Positions 42,781 to 55,009 of a stretch of DNA of 64,000 nt are shown in pieces. The position numbers and the translations under genes are program-made. Numbering within the stretch: the stretch's first letter is position 1; each line of letters begins with the position of its first letter. The stretch covers positions 190,350-254,349 of the forward strand of contig VSDK01006579.1 of assembly GCA_009767595.1 (NCBI GenBank), in the 5' to 3' direction. The notes under the pieces were generated by a model that searched no databases, was not told the origin of the DNA, and saw nothing but the letters and a program-made list of their open reading frames with translations. The DNA comes from Symbiodinium kawagutii. Lineage: Eukaryota > Sar > Dinophyceae > Suessiales > Symbiodiniaceae.

Positions 42781-42875
42781 CCTGGTGGCTCCTGGCCCCT
42801 TTCAAAGGCCTACATGGGCACCCCGAGATCTCAATCGCTCCCAACCACCCAGCATCAACCGAATGTTTTCGGATG
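42781..42875 (-). CDS. Coding exon, minus-strand giant gene
   Basis: 95 nt; acceptor CTGTTGAG|, donor CACCAGG|GTTGGA. Reads IRKHSVDAGWLGAIEISGCP then CRPLKGARSHQ. Its start needs phase 2, which is what type B exons of the adjoining array provide. A plus-strand reading (VVVQLQPWWLLAPFKGLHGH) competes. Confidence 0.4.
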
Positions 42876-43002
42876 CTCAACAGGTTGGTCGCAAGGTATT
42901 CCCAATTCAATAGATGCAAATATGCAGCGCCAGTAGCACGAGTATTATCCAAAAGGGATTGTCACCTGGGGTTGCAAATGGTATCAGGGGTCTCAACACT
43001 AT

Positions 43003-43098
43003 TGGTTGGTGGTTGAACCACCTCCATGAAAGATATGCTTGACAACCAACCATTTGTTAAATCTAGGGGAGCAAGAAATGTTTAAAACCACCAACCAG
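43003..43098. repeat. Inverted-repeat element, family 4
   Basis: ggttggtggttgaaccacct to ttaaaaccaccaaccag. Confidence 0.85.
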
Positions 43099-43291
43099 AC
43101 CCTTGTCGGACATACTCAGGTTTTAACGTTGCAGAATCACACGCTGAATCATATTTGCTGGGCAACATCTTCATGGCAAAGGTGAGTGAATCTACATCAG
43201 GTAGGGGTACACGAATGTTTCGATATGCAATGGATTGTACAGGTTATAGATATGATCAACTAGCCTGGGGTCACAATTTACACAGATCAAC

Positions 43292-43376
43292 TGGGTGTTT
43301 CTCAAAATCGTGGTACCCCCAAATCATCCGATATTGATTCTTATTCATCGTAGCGTAGTATTTCAAGAAACACCCA
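43292..43376. repeat. Inverted-repeat element, family 1, short
   Basis: tgggtgtttctcaaaatcgt to gtatttcaagaaacaccca; central block shortened. Confidence 0.8.
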
Positions 43377-43554
43377 AATGTATTGAGCATGCAGAGGTAG
43401 CAATAGATCTATAACCAGTAGAAATTAGTATGTTCAATGAAAGAAATGATCAACGATATGGACAAGCAGCACCCCCATGCCTAGGGGTATACCCTTGTAA
43501 TTCGTTGCAATTTGCCTTGATTGAGATATGTGTGTCACTCAATGAATCGATCAA

Positions 43555-43700
43555 TTGATTAATCAATCAATCAAGCAGTCATCAATCAATCAATCAATCA
43601 GTCAATCTATCTATCTTTCTTTCTATCTATCTATCTATCCATCCATCCATCCATCCATCCATCTATCTATCTATCTATCTATCGTCTCTATCTATCCACG
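43555..43700 (+). repeat. (AATC)n and (TATC)n tetranucleotide tracts
   Basis: aatcaatca then ctatctatc and catccatcc runs. Similar tracts lie between each A/B module of the array that starts here. Confidence 0.9.
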
Positions 43701-43805
43701 ATAAATCTATGTCCATCTGCCTATACCTAACTATCTGTCTGTCCGTCTGTCCATGTATGGATCTATCATCTTCCTATAGGAGATGTTAATTTCCAACAAG
43801 TCCAC

Positions 43806-43894
43806 CTGGAACCCTCCGAACATCCTCGGTGAGAGGCCTCCGAAGTCTTTTGGGCAGTTCCAGTGGCCAAACCCAGCGACGCAGTTGCTCCGCC
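43806..43894 (-). CDS. Array exon type B, copy 1
   Basis: 89 nt, 29 codons plus 2; acceptor CTCATCAG|, donor TTCCAG|GTGGAC. Reads GGATASLGLATGTAQKTSEA then SHRGCSEGS. It is the copy nearest to the downstream single exons and ends in the phase (2) that the exon at 42781-42875 needs. Confidence 0.45.
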
Positions 43895-44824
43895 CTGATG
43901 AGACAGCTAAAGAAGAACCGGGATCCACCAAGGTTTTTCGAAGATATGACTGAGACAAGATAAAGCATGGAAAAGTTTTGGGCCTAGGAATACTCGAATG
44001 GTGCGTGGCACTGCAACGACGGCAACAAGAACCACAACAGCAACAGCAACCACAACAACAACAAAAACAACAGAAGGAGAACCAGCAGAAGAAGAAAACA
44101 AAAAACAAAATTGACCACTGCAACGACTGGCCCTTTTGTGTACCTGCATTTGAATCCCTTCATGCCCATGGCCACTTTTTGGGTACGCTTACGCCACAAC
44201 TTCTGGAGTGATCCACATGGTCATGTCTTCACACCATGTGCCCATCAATGGTGTACTCTCCCCCCCAAACAACCTCAAGGTTTCTATTGAAATTCTTTCG
44301 TGTTTGTTCCCTGTCACAACTTGATTGCCTCTTTGTTTATACCTTCTCATGCTACCCTAATGTGCTGCAATCAAAAGCATTTGCCAAGCGGGAGGCAGAC
44401 AGGTGTGTTTCCTTGTTCTGTTCTCAGTAACTCTCTGGCAATCTAAACTGTAGACCTTCAACAGATCGTAGATGAATGCAATTTCCCCTCCAAACAAATT
44501 GTGCTGTGGTCCCGAAAAAATCATCGGTGTCCAATGGTCTAAAGCATAAACGACTTTTGGCGACAATGCTGTAGATGCCTTGAGTGGCTCTCACTAGCCG
44601 GTTCCCGCATGTGGCTGTTCCTCCATGACTATTGAAGCCTCGGGTGATTAAGCCTTAATTAGAATGCCTGCACACACAAGTAGTCCAGTGACATGGTTGA
44701 CGAGTTTACAAAGCTTATGCCAATAAATAGATAAATAAATGAATCTATCTATCTATTTATCTATCGATCTATCTATCTAGCGATGGCGTCCTCTATGACA
44801 TCAGACCTTCAATTCCAAATCAAC

Positions 44825-44923
44825 CTGGAACATCCTGCAAGCTTCCAAACATCCACGTTGAGAGGCCTCCGAAGTCTTTTGGGCAGTTCCAGTGGCCAGA
44901 CCCAGCGACGCAGTTGCTCCGCC
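44825..44923 (-). CDS. Array exon type A, copy 1
   Basis: 99 nt, exactly 33 codons, phase 0-0; acceptor TTGTCAG|, donor TTCCAG|GTTGAT. Shares GGATASLGLATGTAQKTSEA with type B, then diverges (SQRGCLEACRMFQ) through a 10-nt insertion. Confidence 0.45.
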
Positions 44924-45503
44924 CTGACAAGGCAATTAGTGAAGAAACGGAATCCAACCAGGTTTTTCGATGCTCAGATTGGGACCCTGCCAGCCCAAAC
45001 CCAGATGCCACATGAAAGAGTTTGGCCACTGGACCATTGAATCATTGCATGGTCTAGTAAGAACGAAATACAATATAATACAACAACATGACAGGCCCCT
45101 TTTGGGCGTAGTTAAGATTTTGTCCCCAATGGGTGTGTTCATGCCTGGTGTACCCACAAATTAGTGGTGTCCCGTTGTAAGATCTATGGCAGAATCTCTA
45201 TGAAGCTGTCTCATGCTAATCGAACAGTATCTATATAGTCTGAGGAAATGTCTCTAATCTAATCCGATCTAATCGGTTCCATTCTAACTAGTATATGTCC
45301 ATTTCTGCTCCGTCTAGCACTGTGCTCATCATCCAACCTTTTACTACATTCATCAATCTCATCAATTGATTGTTCATTTTATGTGTTGTTTCGTTTACAA
45401 TGCGATTCACAAATCAACACCACAACACACTTCTTGATTTCATCTGACTACAGGTCGGCTGCCTGAAGCAGAATTTCCAGATGTTCATTTCCAACAAGTC
45501 CAC

Positions 45504-45591
45504 CTGGAACCCTCCAAACATCCACGGTGAGAGCCTCCGAAGTCTTTTGGGCAGTTCCAGTGGCCAGACCCAGCGACGCAGTTGCTCCGCG
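45504..45591 (-). pseudogene. Array exon type B, copy 2, one base short
   Basis: One base is missing in the GGAGGCCTC region, so the 88-nt segment shifts frame after TSEA and ends in phase 1. Either inactive or used with a different downstream exon. Confidence 0.45.
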
Positions 45592-46347
45592 CTGACAAGG
45601 CAATTAGTGAAGAAACGGGATCCAACCAAGTTTTTTGGAAGATATGACCGGACAAGATAAAGCTTGGTAAAGCATTGGGCCTAGGTCTGCTGGACTGTTG
45701 CATGGCACTGCAACGACAGCAGCAATGACCACAACAATATGAGAAAGCTGAACCAGCAGCAGAAGAATACAAAAATAAAATTGGCAACCGCAACGACTGG
45801 CCCTTTTGCGTACCGTCAATTTCATCCCTTCATGCCCATGGCCACTTTGGTCAGTGTGCTCATGAATTGGGTACGCTTACGCAACAACTTCTGGAGTGAT
45901 GCACATGGTGATGTCTTCACACCATGTGCCCATCAATGGTGTACTCTCCCCCCAAAACAAACTCAAGGTTTCTATTGAAATTGTTGCGTGTTTGTTCCGT
46001 GCCATGATTTGACCAGCTCGTGCTACCCTCCGGGCTGAAATCAGAAGCATATGCAAAGCAGGCAGTGGACAGGTTGTAGCCCCGATTTCCCCTCGAAAAA
46101 ATCTCGTGTTGTGGTTCTGGTGGCCAATGGTCTAAAGCATAAACCACTTTTGGTGACAATGCTGTAGATGCCTTGAGTGGCTCTCACTAGCCGGTTCCCG
46201 CATGTGGCTGCTCCTCCATGACTATTGAAGCCTTGGGTGATTCCAACTATATGCGTTCCTCTATGAGGATACAGGCACTTACAAGCGGTCCAATGAAGGG
46301 TTAGCCAGAATACAACGCTGATACCTATCTTCCTATCTATCTCCCTA

Positions 46348-46352
46348 TCTTC

Positions 46353-46418
<66 letters not shown>

Positions 46419-46420
46419 GT
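46348..46420 (+). repeat. (TATC)n microsatellite
   Basis: About 17 uninterrupted tetranucleotide units, the longest of the array. Confidence 0.95.
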
Positions 46421-46500
46421 CCATCCATCCATCTATCCAGCCCTCTCATCTATCGATCTTTTTGTATAAGACATCAGATGTTTAACTCCAGGAAATCAAC

Positions 46501-46599
46501 CTGGAACATGCTGCAAGCTTCCAAACATCCACGTTGAGAGGCCTCCGAAGTCTTTTGGGCAGTTCCAGTGGCCAGACCCAGCGACGCAGTTGCTCCGCC
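46501..46599 (-). CDS. Array exon type A, copy 2
   Basis: 99 nt, frame intact; ends ..SQRGCLEACSMFQ before CCAG|GTTGAT. Confidence 0.45.
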
Positions 46600-47216
46600 C
46601 TGACAAGGCAGTTAAGGAAGAAACGGGATCCAACCAGGTTTTTCGATGCTCAGATTGGGACCCTGCCAGCCCAAACCCAGATGCCACATGAAAGAGTTTG
46701 GCCACTGGAACATTGAATCATTGCATCTTCTAGTAAGAACGAAATACAACATAATACAACAACATGACAGGCCCCTTTTGGGTGTAGTTAAGATTTTGTC
46801 CCCAATGGGTGTGTTCATGCCTGGTGTACCCACAAATTATTGGTGTCCCGTTGTAAGATTTATGACCGCATCTCATCTGTCTGTTAAAATATTGAGTATC
46901 CTAATCTTATTGTATCTAGTCTTAACAAATCTCCCTGATCTAATCTCATCTAATCGAATCAATCAATCAATCAATCCTATATCATATCATTTATCTCCAT
47001 TTCTGATGTATCTATCACAGTGCCTATCATCCAATCATCCCATGTGTCATTCTTTCCTTCTCCTAGCACATTCATCAGTTCATTCTTCATTCTATGTGTT
47101 GCTTCATTTCCGATGCTATTCACAAATCAACAACACAGCACACTTCTTGATTCCATCTGACTACAGGTCGGCTGCCTGAAGCAGAATTTCCAGATGTTCA
47201 TTTCCAACAAGTCCAC

Positions 47217-47304
47217 CTGGAACCCTCCAAACATACACGGTGAGAGCCTCCGAAGTCTTTTGGGCAGTTCCAGTGGCCAGACCCAGCGACGCAGTTGCTC
47301 CGCC
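47217..47304 (-). pseudogene. Array exon type B, copy 3, one base short
   Basis: Carries the same single-base loss as copy 2, showing that the two descend from one duplicated module. Confidence 0.45.
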
Positions 47305-48184
47305 CTGACAAGGCAATTAGTGAAGAAACGGGATCCAACCAAGTTTTTTGGAAGATATGACCGGACAAGATAAAGCTTGGTAAAGCATTGGAACTAGGTC
47401 TGCTGGACTGTTGCATGGCACTGCAACGACAGCAGCAATGACCACAACAATATGAGAAAGCAGAACCAGCAGCAGAAGAATTCAAAAATAGAATTGGCAA
47501 CTGCAACGACTAGCCCTTTTGCGTACCGTCAATTTCATCCCTTCATGCCCATGGCCAATTTGCTCAGTGTGCTCCTGAATTGGGTACATCTACGCCACAT
47601 AGAGTGATCCACATGGTCATGTCTTCACACCATGTGCCCATCAATGGTGTACTCTACCCCCAAAACAAACTCAAGGTTTCTATTGAAATTGTTGCGTGTT
47701 TGTTCCGTGCCATGATTTGACCAGCTCGTGCTACCCTCCGGGCTGAAATCAGAAGCATATGCAAAGCAGGCAGTGGACAGGTTTGTTTCCTTGTTCTGTT
47801 CTCAGTCACTCTGTGGCAATCTAAACTGGAGACCATCAACAGATTGTAGCTGCAATTTCCCCTCGAAAAAATCTCGTGTTGTGGTTCTGGTGGCCAATGG
47901 TCTAAAGCATAAACCACTTTTGGTGACAATGCTGTAGATGCCTTGAGTGGCTCTCACTAGCCGGTTCCCGCATGTGGCTGCTCCTCCATGACTATTGAAG
48001 CCTTGGGTGATTCCAACTATATGCGTTCCTCTATGAGGATACAGGCACTTACAAGCGGTCCAATTAAGAATTTACCTATCCATCTATCTATTGATTGATC
48101 AATCAATCTATCCATCAATCGATCTATCTGTTTATCTATCTTCTTTTGAATAAAACATCACATGATCAACTCCAGCAAATCAAC

Positions 48185-48283
48185 CTGGAACATGCTGCAA
48201 GCTTCCAAACATCCACGTTGAGAGGCCTCCGAAGTCTTTTGGGCAGTTCCAGTGGCCAGACCCAGCGACGCAGTTGCTCCGCC
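48185..48283 (-). CDS. Array exon type A, copy 3
   Basis: 99 nt, intact. The surrounding 350 bp match copy 2 almost base for base. Confidence 0.45.
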
Positions 48284-48900
48284 CTGACAAGGCAGTTAAG
48301 GAAGAAACGGGATCCAACCAGGTTTTTCGATGCTCAGATTGGGACCCTGCCAGCCCAAACCCAGATGCCACATGAAAGAGTTTGGCCACTGGAACATTGA
48401 ATCATTGCATCTTCTAGTAAGAACGAAATACAACATAATACAACAACATGACAGGCCCCTTTTGGGTGTAGTTAAGATTTTGTCCCCAATGGGTGTGTTC
48501 ATGCCTGGTGTACCCACAAATTAGTGGTGTCCCGTTGTAAGATTTATGACCGCATCTCATCTGTCTGTTAAAATATTAAGTATCCTAATCTTATTGTATC
48601 TAGTCTTAACAAATCTCCCTGATCTAATCTCATCTAATCGAATCAATCAATCAATCAATCCTATATCATCTCATATATTTCCATTTCTGATGTATCTATC
48701 ACAGTGCCTATCATCCAATCATCCAATGTATCATTCTTTCCTTCTCCTAGCACATTCATCAGTTCATTCTTCATTCTATGTGTTGTTTCATTTACGATGC
48801 GATTCACAAATCAACACCACAACACACTTCTTGATTCCATCTGACGACAGGTCGGCTGCCTGAAGCAGAATTTCCGGATGTTCATTTCCAACAAGTCCAC

Positions 48901-48989
48901 CTGGAACCCTCCAAACATCCACCGTGTGAAGCCTCCGAAGCCTTTTGGGCAGTTCCAGTGGCCAGACCCAGCGACCCAGTTGCTCCGCC
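48901..48989 (-). CDS. Array exon type B, copy 4
   Basis: 89 nt, open; variant ending TAQKASEASHGGCLEGS, with more substitutions than other copies. Confidence 0.45.
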
Positions 48990-49237
48990 CTGACAAGACA
49001 GTTAAGGATGCAGCGGGATCCAACCAGTTTTTTTTCGAAGATATGACCGGACAAGATAAAGCTTGGTAAAGCATTGGGCCTAGGTCTGCTGGACTGTTGC
49101 GTGGCACTGCAACAGCAGCAACAATTACCACAACAATAACAGAAAGCAGAACCAGCAGCAAAAAAAACAAAAACACAATTGACAACTGCAACCACTGGCC
49201 CTTTTGTGTGTACCCGTATTCAAACACCTTCATGCCC

Positions 49238-50088
49238 NNNNNNNNNNNNNNNNNNNNNNNNNNNNNNNNNNNNNNNNNNNNNNNNNNNNNNNNNNNNNNN
49301 NNNNNNNNNNNNNNNNNNNNNNNNNNNNNNNNNNNNNNNNNNNNNNNNNNNNNNNNNNNNNNNNNNNNNNNNNNNNNNNNNNNNNNNNNNNNNNNNNNNN
49401 NNNNNNNNNNNNNNNNNNNNNNNNNNNNNNNNNNNNNNNNNNNNNNNNNNNNNNNNNNNNNNNNNNNNNNNNNNNNNNNNNNNNNNNNNNNNNNNNNNNN
49501 NNNNNNNNNNNNNNNNNNNNNNNNNNNNNNNNNNNNNNNNNNNNNNNNNNNNNNNNNNNNNNNNNNNNNNNNNNNNNNNNNNNNNNNNNNNNNNNNNNNN
49601 NNNNNNNNNNNNNNNNNNNNNNNNNNNNNNNNNNNNNNNNNNNNNNNNNNNNNNNNNNNNNNNNNNNNNNNNNNNNNNNNNNNNNNNNNNNNNNNNNNNN
49701 NNNNNNNNNNNNNNNNNNNNNNNNNNNNNNNNNNNNNNNNNNNNNNNNNNNNNNNNNNNNNNNNNNNNNNNNNNNNNNNNNNNNNNNNNNNNNNNNNNNN
49801 NNNNNNNNNNNNNNNNNNNNNNNNNNNNNNNNNNNNNNNNNNNNNNNNNNNNNNNNNNNNNNNNNNNNNNNNNNNNNNNNNNNNNNNNNNNNNNNNNNNN
49901 NNNNNNNNNNNNNNNNNNNNNNNNNNNNNNNNNNNNNNNNNNNNNNNNNNNNNNNNNNNNNNNNNNNNNNNNNNNNNNNNNNNNNNNNNNNNNNNNNNNN
50001 NNNNNNNNNNNNNNNNNNNNNNNNNNNNNNNNNNNNNNNNNNNNNNNNNNNNNNNNNNNNNNNNNNNNNNNNNNNNNNNNNNNNNNNN
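49238..50088. other. Assembly gap (851 N) inside the array
   Basis: By module spacing a type A exon would be expected at about 49.9 kb and may be hidden here. Gap size is probably estimated. Confidence 0.99.
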
Positions 50089-50410
50089 AGTATCCTAATC
50101 TTATTGTATCTAGTCTTAACAAATCTCCCTGATCTAATCTCATCTAATCGAATCAATCAATCAATCAATCCTATATCATCTCATATATTTCCATTTCTGA
50201 TGTATCTATCACAGTGCCTATCATCCAATCATCCCATGTATCATTCTTTCCTTCTCCTAGCACATTCATCAGTTCATTCTTTATTCCATGTGTTGCTTCA
50301 TTTCCGATGCTATTCACACATCAACACCACAACACACTTCTTGATTCCATCTGACGACAGGTCGGCTGCCTGAATCAGAATTTCCAGATGTTCATTTCCA
50401 ACAAGTCCAC

Positions 50411-50499
50411 CTGGAACCCTCCAAACATCCACGGTGAGAGGCCTCCGAAGACTTTTGGGCAGTTCCAGTGGCCAGACCCAGCGACCCAGTTGCTCCCGC
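50411..50499 (-). CDS. Array exon type B, copy 5
   Basis: 89 nt. A compensating change at the 5' edge (GCGGGAGC instead of GGCGGAGC) alters the first codons, with the rest standard. Confidence 0.4.
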
Positions 50500-51448
50500 C
50501 TGACAAGGCAATTAGTGAAGAAACGGGATCCAACCAGTTTTTTTTTCGAAGATATGACCGGACAAGATAAAGCTTGGTAAAGCATTGGGCCTAGGTCTGC
50601 TGGACTGTTGCGTGGCACTGCAACAGCAGCAACAATTACCACAACAATAACAGAAAGCAGAACCAGCAGCAAAAAAAACAAAAACACAATTGACAACTGC
50701 AACCACTGGCCCTTTTGTGTGTACCCGTATTCAATCACCTTCATGCCCATGGCCACTTTGGTCATTGTGCTCATGAATTGGGTACGCTTACGCAACAACT
50801 TCTGGAGTGATGCACATGGTGATGTCTTCACACCATGTGCCCATCAATGGTGCACTCTCCCCCCCAAAACAAACTCACGGTTTCTATTGAAATTCTTTCG
50901 TGTCTGTTCCGTGCCATGACTTGATCGCCTCTTCGTTTATACGTTCTCGTGCTACCCTTGGTGCTGCAATCAGAAGCATATGCAAAGCGGGCAGCAGACA
51001 GGTTTGTTTCCTTGTTCTGTTCTCAGTAACTCTGTGGCAATCTAAACTGGAGACCATCAACAGATTGTAGCTGCAATTTCCCCTCGAAAAAATCTCGTGT
51101 TGTGGTTCTGGTGGCCAAGGGTCTAAAGCATGAACCACTTTTGGTGACAATGCTGTAGATCCTTGAGTGGCTGTTCCTCCATGACTATTGAAGCCTCGGG
51201 CGATTTCAATTATTAGAAAGCCTCAACTAGAATGCCTTCACACACAAGTAGTCTAATGATATGGTTGACGAGTTTGAAACTTATGTCAATCAATCAATCA
51301 ATCAATCCATCGATCAATCAATCCATCCATCAACCATCGACCTATCTATCTATACATCCATCTACGTATCAATCAATCTAGCTGTCTACCTATGTTCTTT
51401 TGATTTCTTTTGAATTAAACATCACATGATCAACTCCAGCAAATCAAC

Positions 51449-51547
51449 CTGGAACTTCCTGCAAGTTTCCAGACATCTACGTTGAAAGGCCTCCGAAGTC
51501 TTTTGGGCAGTTCCAGTGGCCAGACCCAGCGACGCAGTTGCTCCGCC
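51449..51547 (-). CDS. Array exon type A, copy 4
   Basis: 99 nt, open; 3' part diverged (FQRRCLETCRKFQ). Acceptor is GTTAG| rather than GTCAG|. Confidence 0.45.
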
Positions 51548-52117
51548 CTAACAAGGCAGTTAAGGAAGAAACGGGATCCAACCAGGTTTTTCGATGCTCA
51601 GATTGGGACCCTGCCAGCCCAAACCCAGATGCCACATGAAAGAGTTTGGCCACTGGAACATTGAATCATTGCATCTTCTAGTAAGAACGAAATACAACAT
51701 AATACAACAACATGACAGGCCCCTTTTGGGTGTAGTTAAGATTTTGTCCCCAATGGGTGTGCTCATGCCCGGTGTACCCACAAATTAGTGGTGTCCCGTT
51801 GTAAAATTTAGTACCTATACATAGTCTCGTGTCTCTAATCTAATCTGATCTAATCTGTTCCATTCTAACTAGTATATTTCCCTTTCTGCTCTACCTATCA
51901 ATGCGCCTATCATCCAACCATCCTATCTATCATCATCTTATTCTTTCATATCATTTTGTTACATTCATCAAAATCATCAAAGCATGTTTAATTCTCTGTG
52001 GTGTTTCATTTACGATGCTATTCACAAATCAACACCACAATACATTTCTTGATTCCATCTGACGACAGGTCGGCTGCCTGAATCAGAATTTCCAGATGTT
52101 CATTTCCAACAAGCCAC

Positions 52118-52160
52118 CTGGAACCCTCCAAACATCCACGGTGAGAGGCCTCCGAAGTCT
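52118..52160 (-). pseudogene. Array exon type B, truncated copy
   Basis: Only the last 43 nt (minus sense) remain. At 52160 the sequence jumps into the block otherwise found at about 51097, so a deletion removed the acceptor half. Confidence 0.8.
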
Positions 52161-52523
52161 CCAGAAATATCGTGTTGTGGTTCTGGTGGCCAAGGGTCTA
52201 AAGCATGAACCACTTTTGGTGACAATGCTGTAGATCCTTGAGTGGCTGTTCCTCCATGACTATTGAAGCCTCGGGCGATTTCAATTATTAGAAAGCCTCA
52301 ACTAGAATGCCTTCACACACAAGTAGTCTAATGATATGGTTGACGAGTTTGAAACTTATGTCAATCAATCAATCAATCAATCCATCGATCAATCAATCCA
52401 TCCATCAACCATCGACCTATCTATCTATCCATCCATCTACGTATCAATCAATCTAGCTGTCTACCTATGTTCTTTTGATTTCTTTTGAATTAAACATCAC
52501 ATGATCAACTCCAGCAAATCAAC

Positions 52524-52622
52524 CTGGAACTTCCTGCAAGTTTCCAGACATCCACGTTGAAAGGCCTCCGAAGTCTTTTGGGCAGTTCCAGTGGCCAGAC
52601 CCAGCGACGCAGTTGCTCCGCC
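52524..52622 (-). CDS. Array exon type A, copy 5
   Basis: 99 nt, open. With its upstream 350 bp it is almost identical to copy 4 (52173-52525 repeats 51097-51450), so the two arose from one recent duplication. Confidence 0.45.
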
Positions 52623-53239
52623 CTGACAAGGCAGTTAAGGAAGAAACGGGATCCAACCAGGTTTTTCGATGCTCAGATTGGGACCCTGCCAGCCCAAACC
52701 CAGATGCCACATGAAAGAGTTTGGCCACTGGAACATTGAATCATTGCATCTTCTAGTAAGAACGAAATACAACATAATACAACAACATGACAGGCCCCTT
52801 TTGGGTGTAGTTAAGATTTTGTCCCCAATGGGTGTGTTCATGCCTGGTGTACCCACAAATTAGTGGTGTCCCGTTGTAAGATTTATGACCGCATCTCATC
52901 TGTCTGTTAAAATATTAAGTATCCTAATCTTATTGTATCTAGTCTTAACAAATCTCCCTGATCTAATCTCATCTAATCGAATCAATCAATCAATCAATCC
53001 TATATCATCTCATATATTTCCATTTCTGATGTATCTATCACAGTGCCTATCATCCAATCATCCCATGTATCATTAATTCCTTCTCCTATTGCATTCATCA
53101 GTTCATTCTTCATTCCATGTGTTGCTTCATTTACGATGCTATTCACACATCAACACCACAACATACTTCTTGATTCCATCTGACTACAGGTCGGCTGCCT
53201 GAATCAGAATTTCCAGATGTTCATTTCCAACAAGTCCAC

Positions 53240-53328
53240 CTGGAACCCTCCAAACATCCACGGTGAGAGGCCTCCGAAGACTTTTGGGCAGTTCCAGTGG
53301 CCAGACCCAGCGACCCAGTTGCTCCGCC
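53240..53328 (-). CDS. Array exon type B, copy 6
   Basis: 89 nt; reads GGATGSLGLATGTAQKSSEA then SHRGCLEGS; acceptor CTCGTCAG|. Confidence 0.45.
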
Positions 53329-54114
53329 CTGACGAGACAGTTGAGGATGCACCGGGATCCAACCAGTTTTTTTTCGAAGATATGACCGGACGAAATAAAG
53401 CTTGGTAAAGCATCGGGCCTAGGTCTGCTGGACTGTTGCGTGGCACTGCAACAGCAGCAACAATGACCACAACAATAACAGAAAGCAGAACCAGCAGCAG
53501 AAAAAAAACAAAAACACAATTGACAACTGCAACCACTGGCCCTTTTGTGTGTACCCGTATTCAAACACCTTCATGCCCATGGCCACTCTTTGGTCATTGT
53601 GCTCATGAATTGGGTACGCTTACGCAACAACTTCTGGAGTGATGCACATGGTGATGTCTTCACACCATGTGCCCATCAATGGTGTACTCTAATTACCCCA
53701 AAAAGTTTAAGGACTATATTGATGTTTTTTCGTGTTTGTTCCGTTCCATGTTTTGACCGGCTCTTTGTTCATCAGTTCTCTTGAAATCAGAGGCATTCGC
53801 AAAGCGGGCAGGGGACAGGTTGTAGCCCTGATTTCCCCTGGAACAAATCTAGTGTTGTGGTTCTGGTGACCAATGGTCTACAGCATAAACCACTTTTGGT
53901 CACAATGAAGTAGATGCCTTCAGTGGCTTTCACTAGCTGGTTCCCGCATGGTGGCTGCTCCTCCATGACTATTGAAGCCTTGGGTGATTCCAATTATTAG
54001 AAAGCCTCAATCAGAATACCTTCACACACAAGTAGTCCAGTGACATAGTTCACGAAGTTCACGAGTTTACACAACTTATACAAATCAATAAATCAATCAA
54101 TCGATCAATCAATC

Positions 54115-54176
54115 AATCTATCTATCTATTTATCGATCTATCGATCTATCGATCTATCGATCTATCTATCTATCGA
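54115..54176 (+). repeat. (TATC)/(TCGA) tetranucleotide tract
   Basis: tctatctatcgatctatcga-type run before the type A copy. Confidence 0.9.
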
Positions 54177-54220
54177 TGGCGTTCTCTATGACATCAGATG
54201 TTCAACTCCAGCAAATCAAC

Positions 54221-54319
54221 CTGGAACATGCTGCAAGCTTCCAAACATCAACGTTGAGAGGCCTCCGAAGTCTTTTCGGCAGTTCCAGTGGCCAGACCCA
54301 GCGACGCAGTTGCTCCGCC
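54221..54319 (-). pseudogene. Array exon type A, copy 6, with stop codon
   Basis: 99 nt, but one substitution converts the GGA glycine codon after SQR to TGA, so inclusion would end the protein. Confidence 0.55.
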
Positions 54320-54920
54320 CTGACAAGGCAGTTAAGGAAGAAACGGGATCCAACCAAGTTGTTCGATGCTCAGATTGGGACACTGCCAGCCCAAACCCAG
54401 ATGCCACATGAAAGAGTTTGGCCACTGGACCATTGAATCATTGCATCTTCTAGTAAGAACGAAATACATCATAGTACAACAACATGACTAGCCTCTTTTG
54501 GGTGCAGCTAATTGTTTGTCCCGAATGGGTGTGTTCATGCCCGGTGTACCCACAAATTAGCGGTGTCCCGTTGTAAAACTTATGGCCGCATCTCATCTTT
54601 CTCTATGCAGCTATCTAATGCTTATAAGAATGCTAATCGGACAGTATCTATATAGTCTGAGAAAAAGTCTCTAATCTAATCTCATCTAATCTGTTCCATT
54701 CTAACTAGTATACTTCCATTTCTGCTCTATCTATCACTGTGCCTATCGTCCAACCTTTTATTACATTCATCAATCTCATCAATTGATTGTCCATTCTATG
54801 TGTTGCTTCATTTACGATGAAATTCACAAATCAACACCACAACATACTTCTTGATTCCATCTGACTACAGGTCGGCTGCCTGAATCAGAATTTCCAGATG
54901 TTCATTTCCAACAAGTCCAC

Positions 54921-55009
54921 CTGGAACCCTCCAAACATCCACGGTGAGAGGCCTCCGAAGACTTTTGGGCAGTTCCAGTGGCCAGACCCAGCGACCCAGT
55001 TGCTCCGCC
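54921..55009 (-). CDS. Array exon type B, copy 7
   Basis: 89 nt, open, almost identical to copy 6 including the 3' flanking block to 55700. Confidence 0.45.

Noticed and set aside
49097-50373. Frames of 300-390 residues
   Set aside because: They consist of the 851-N gap.
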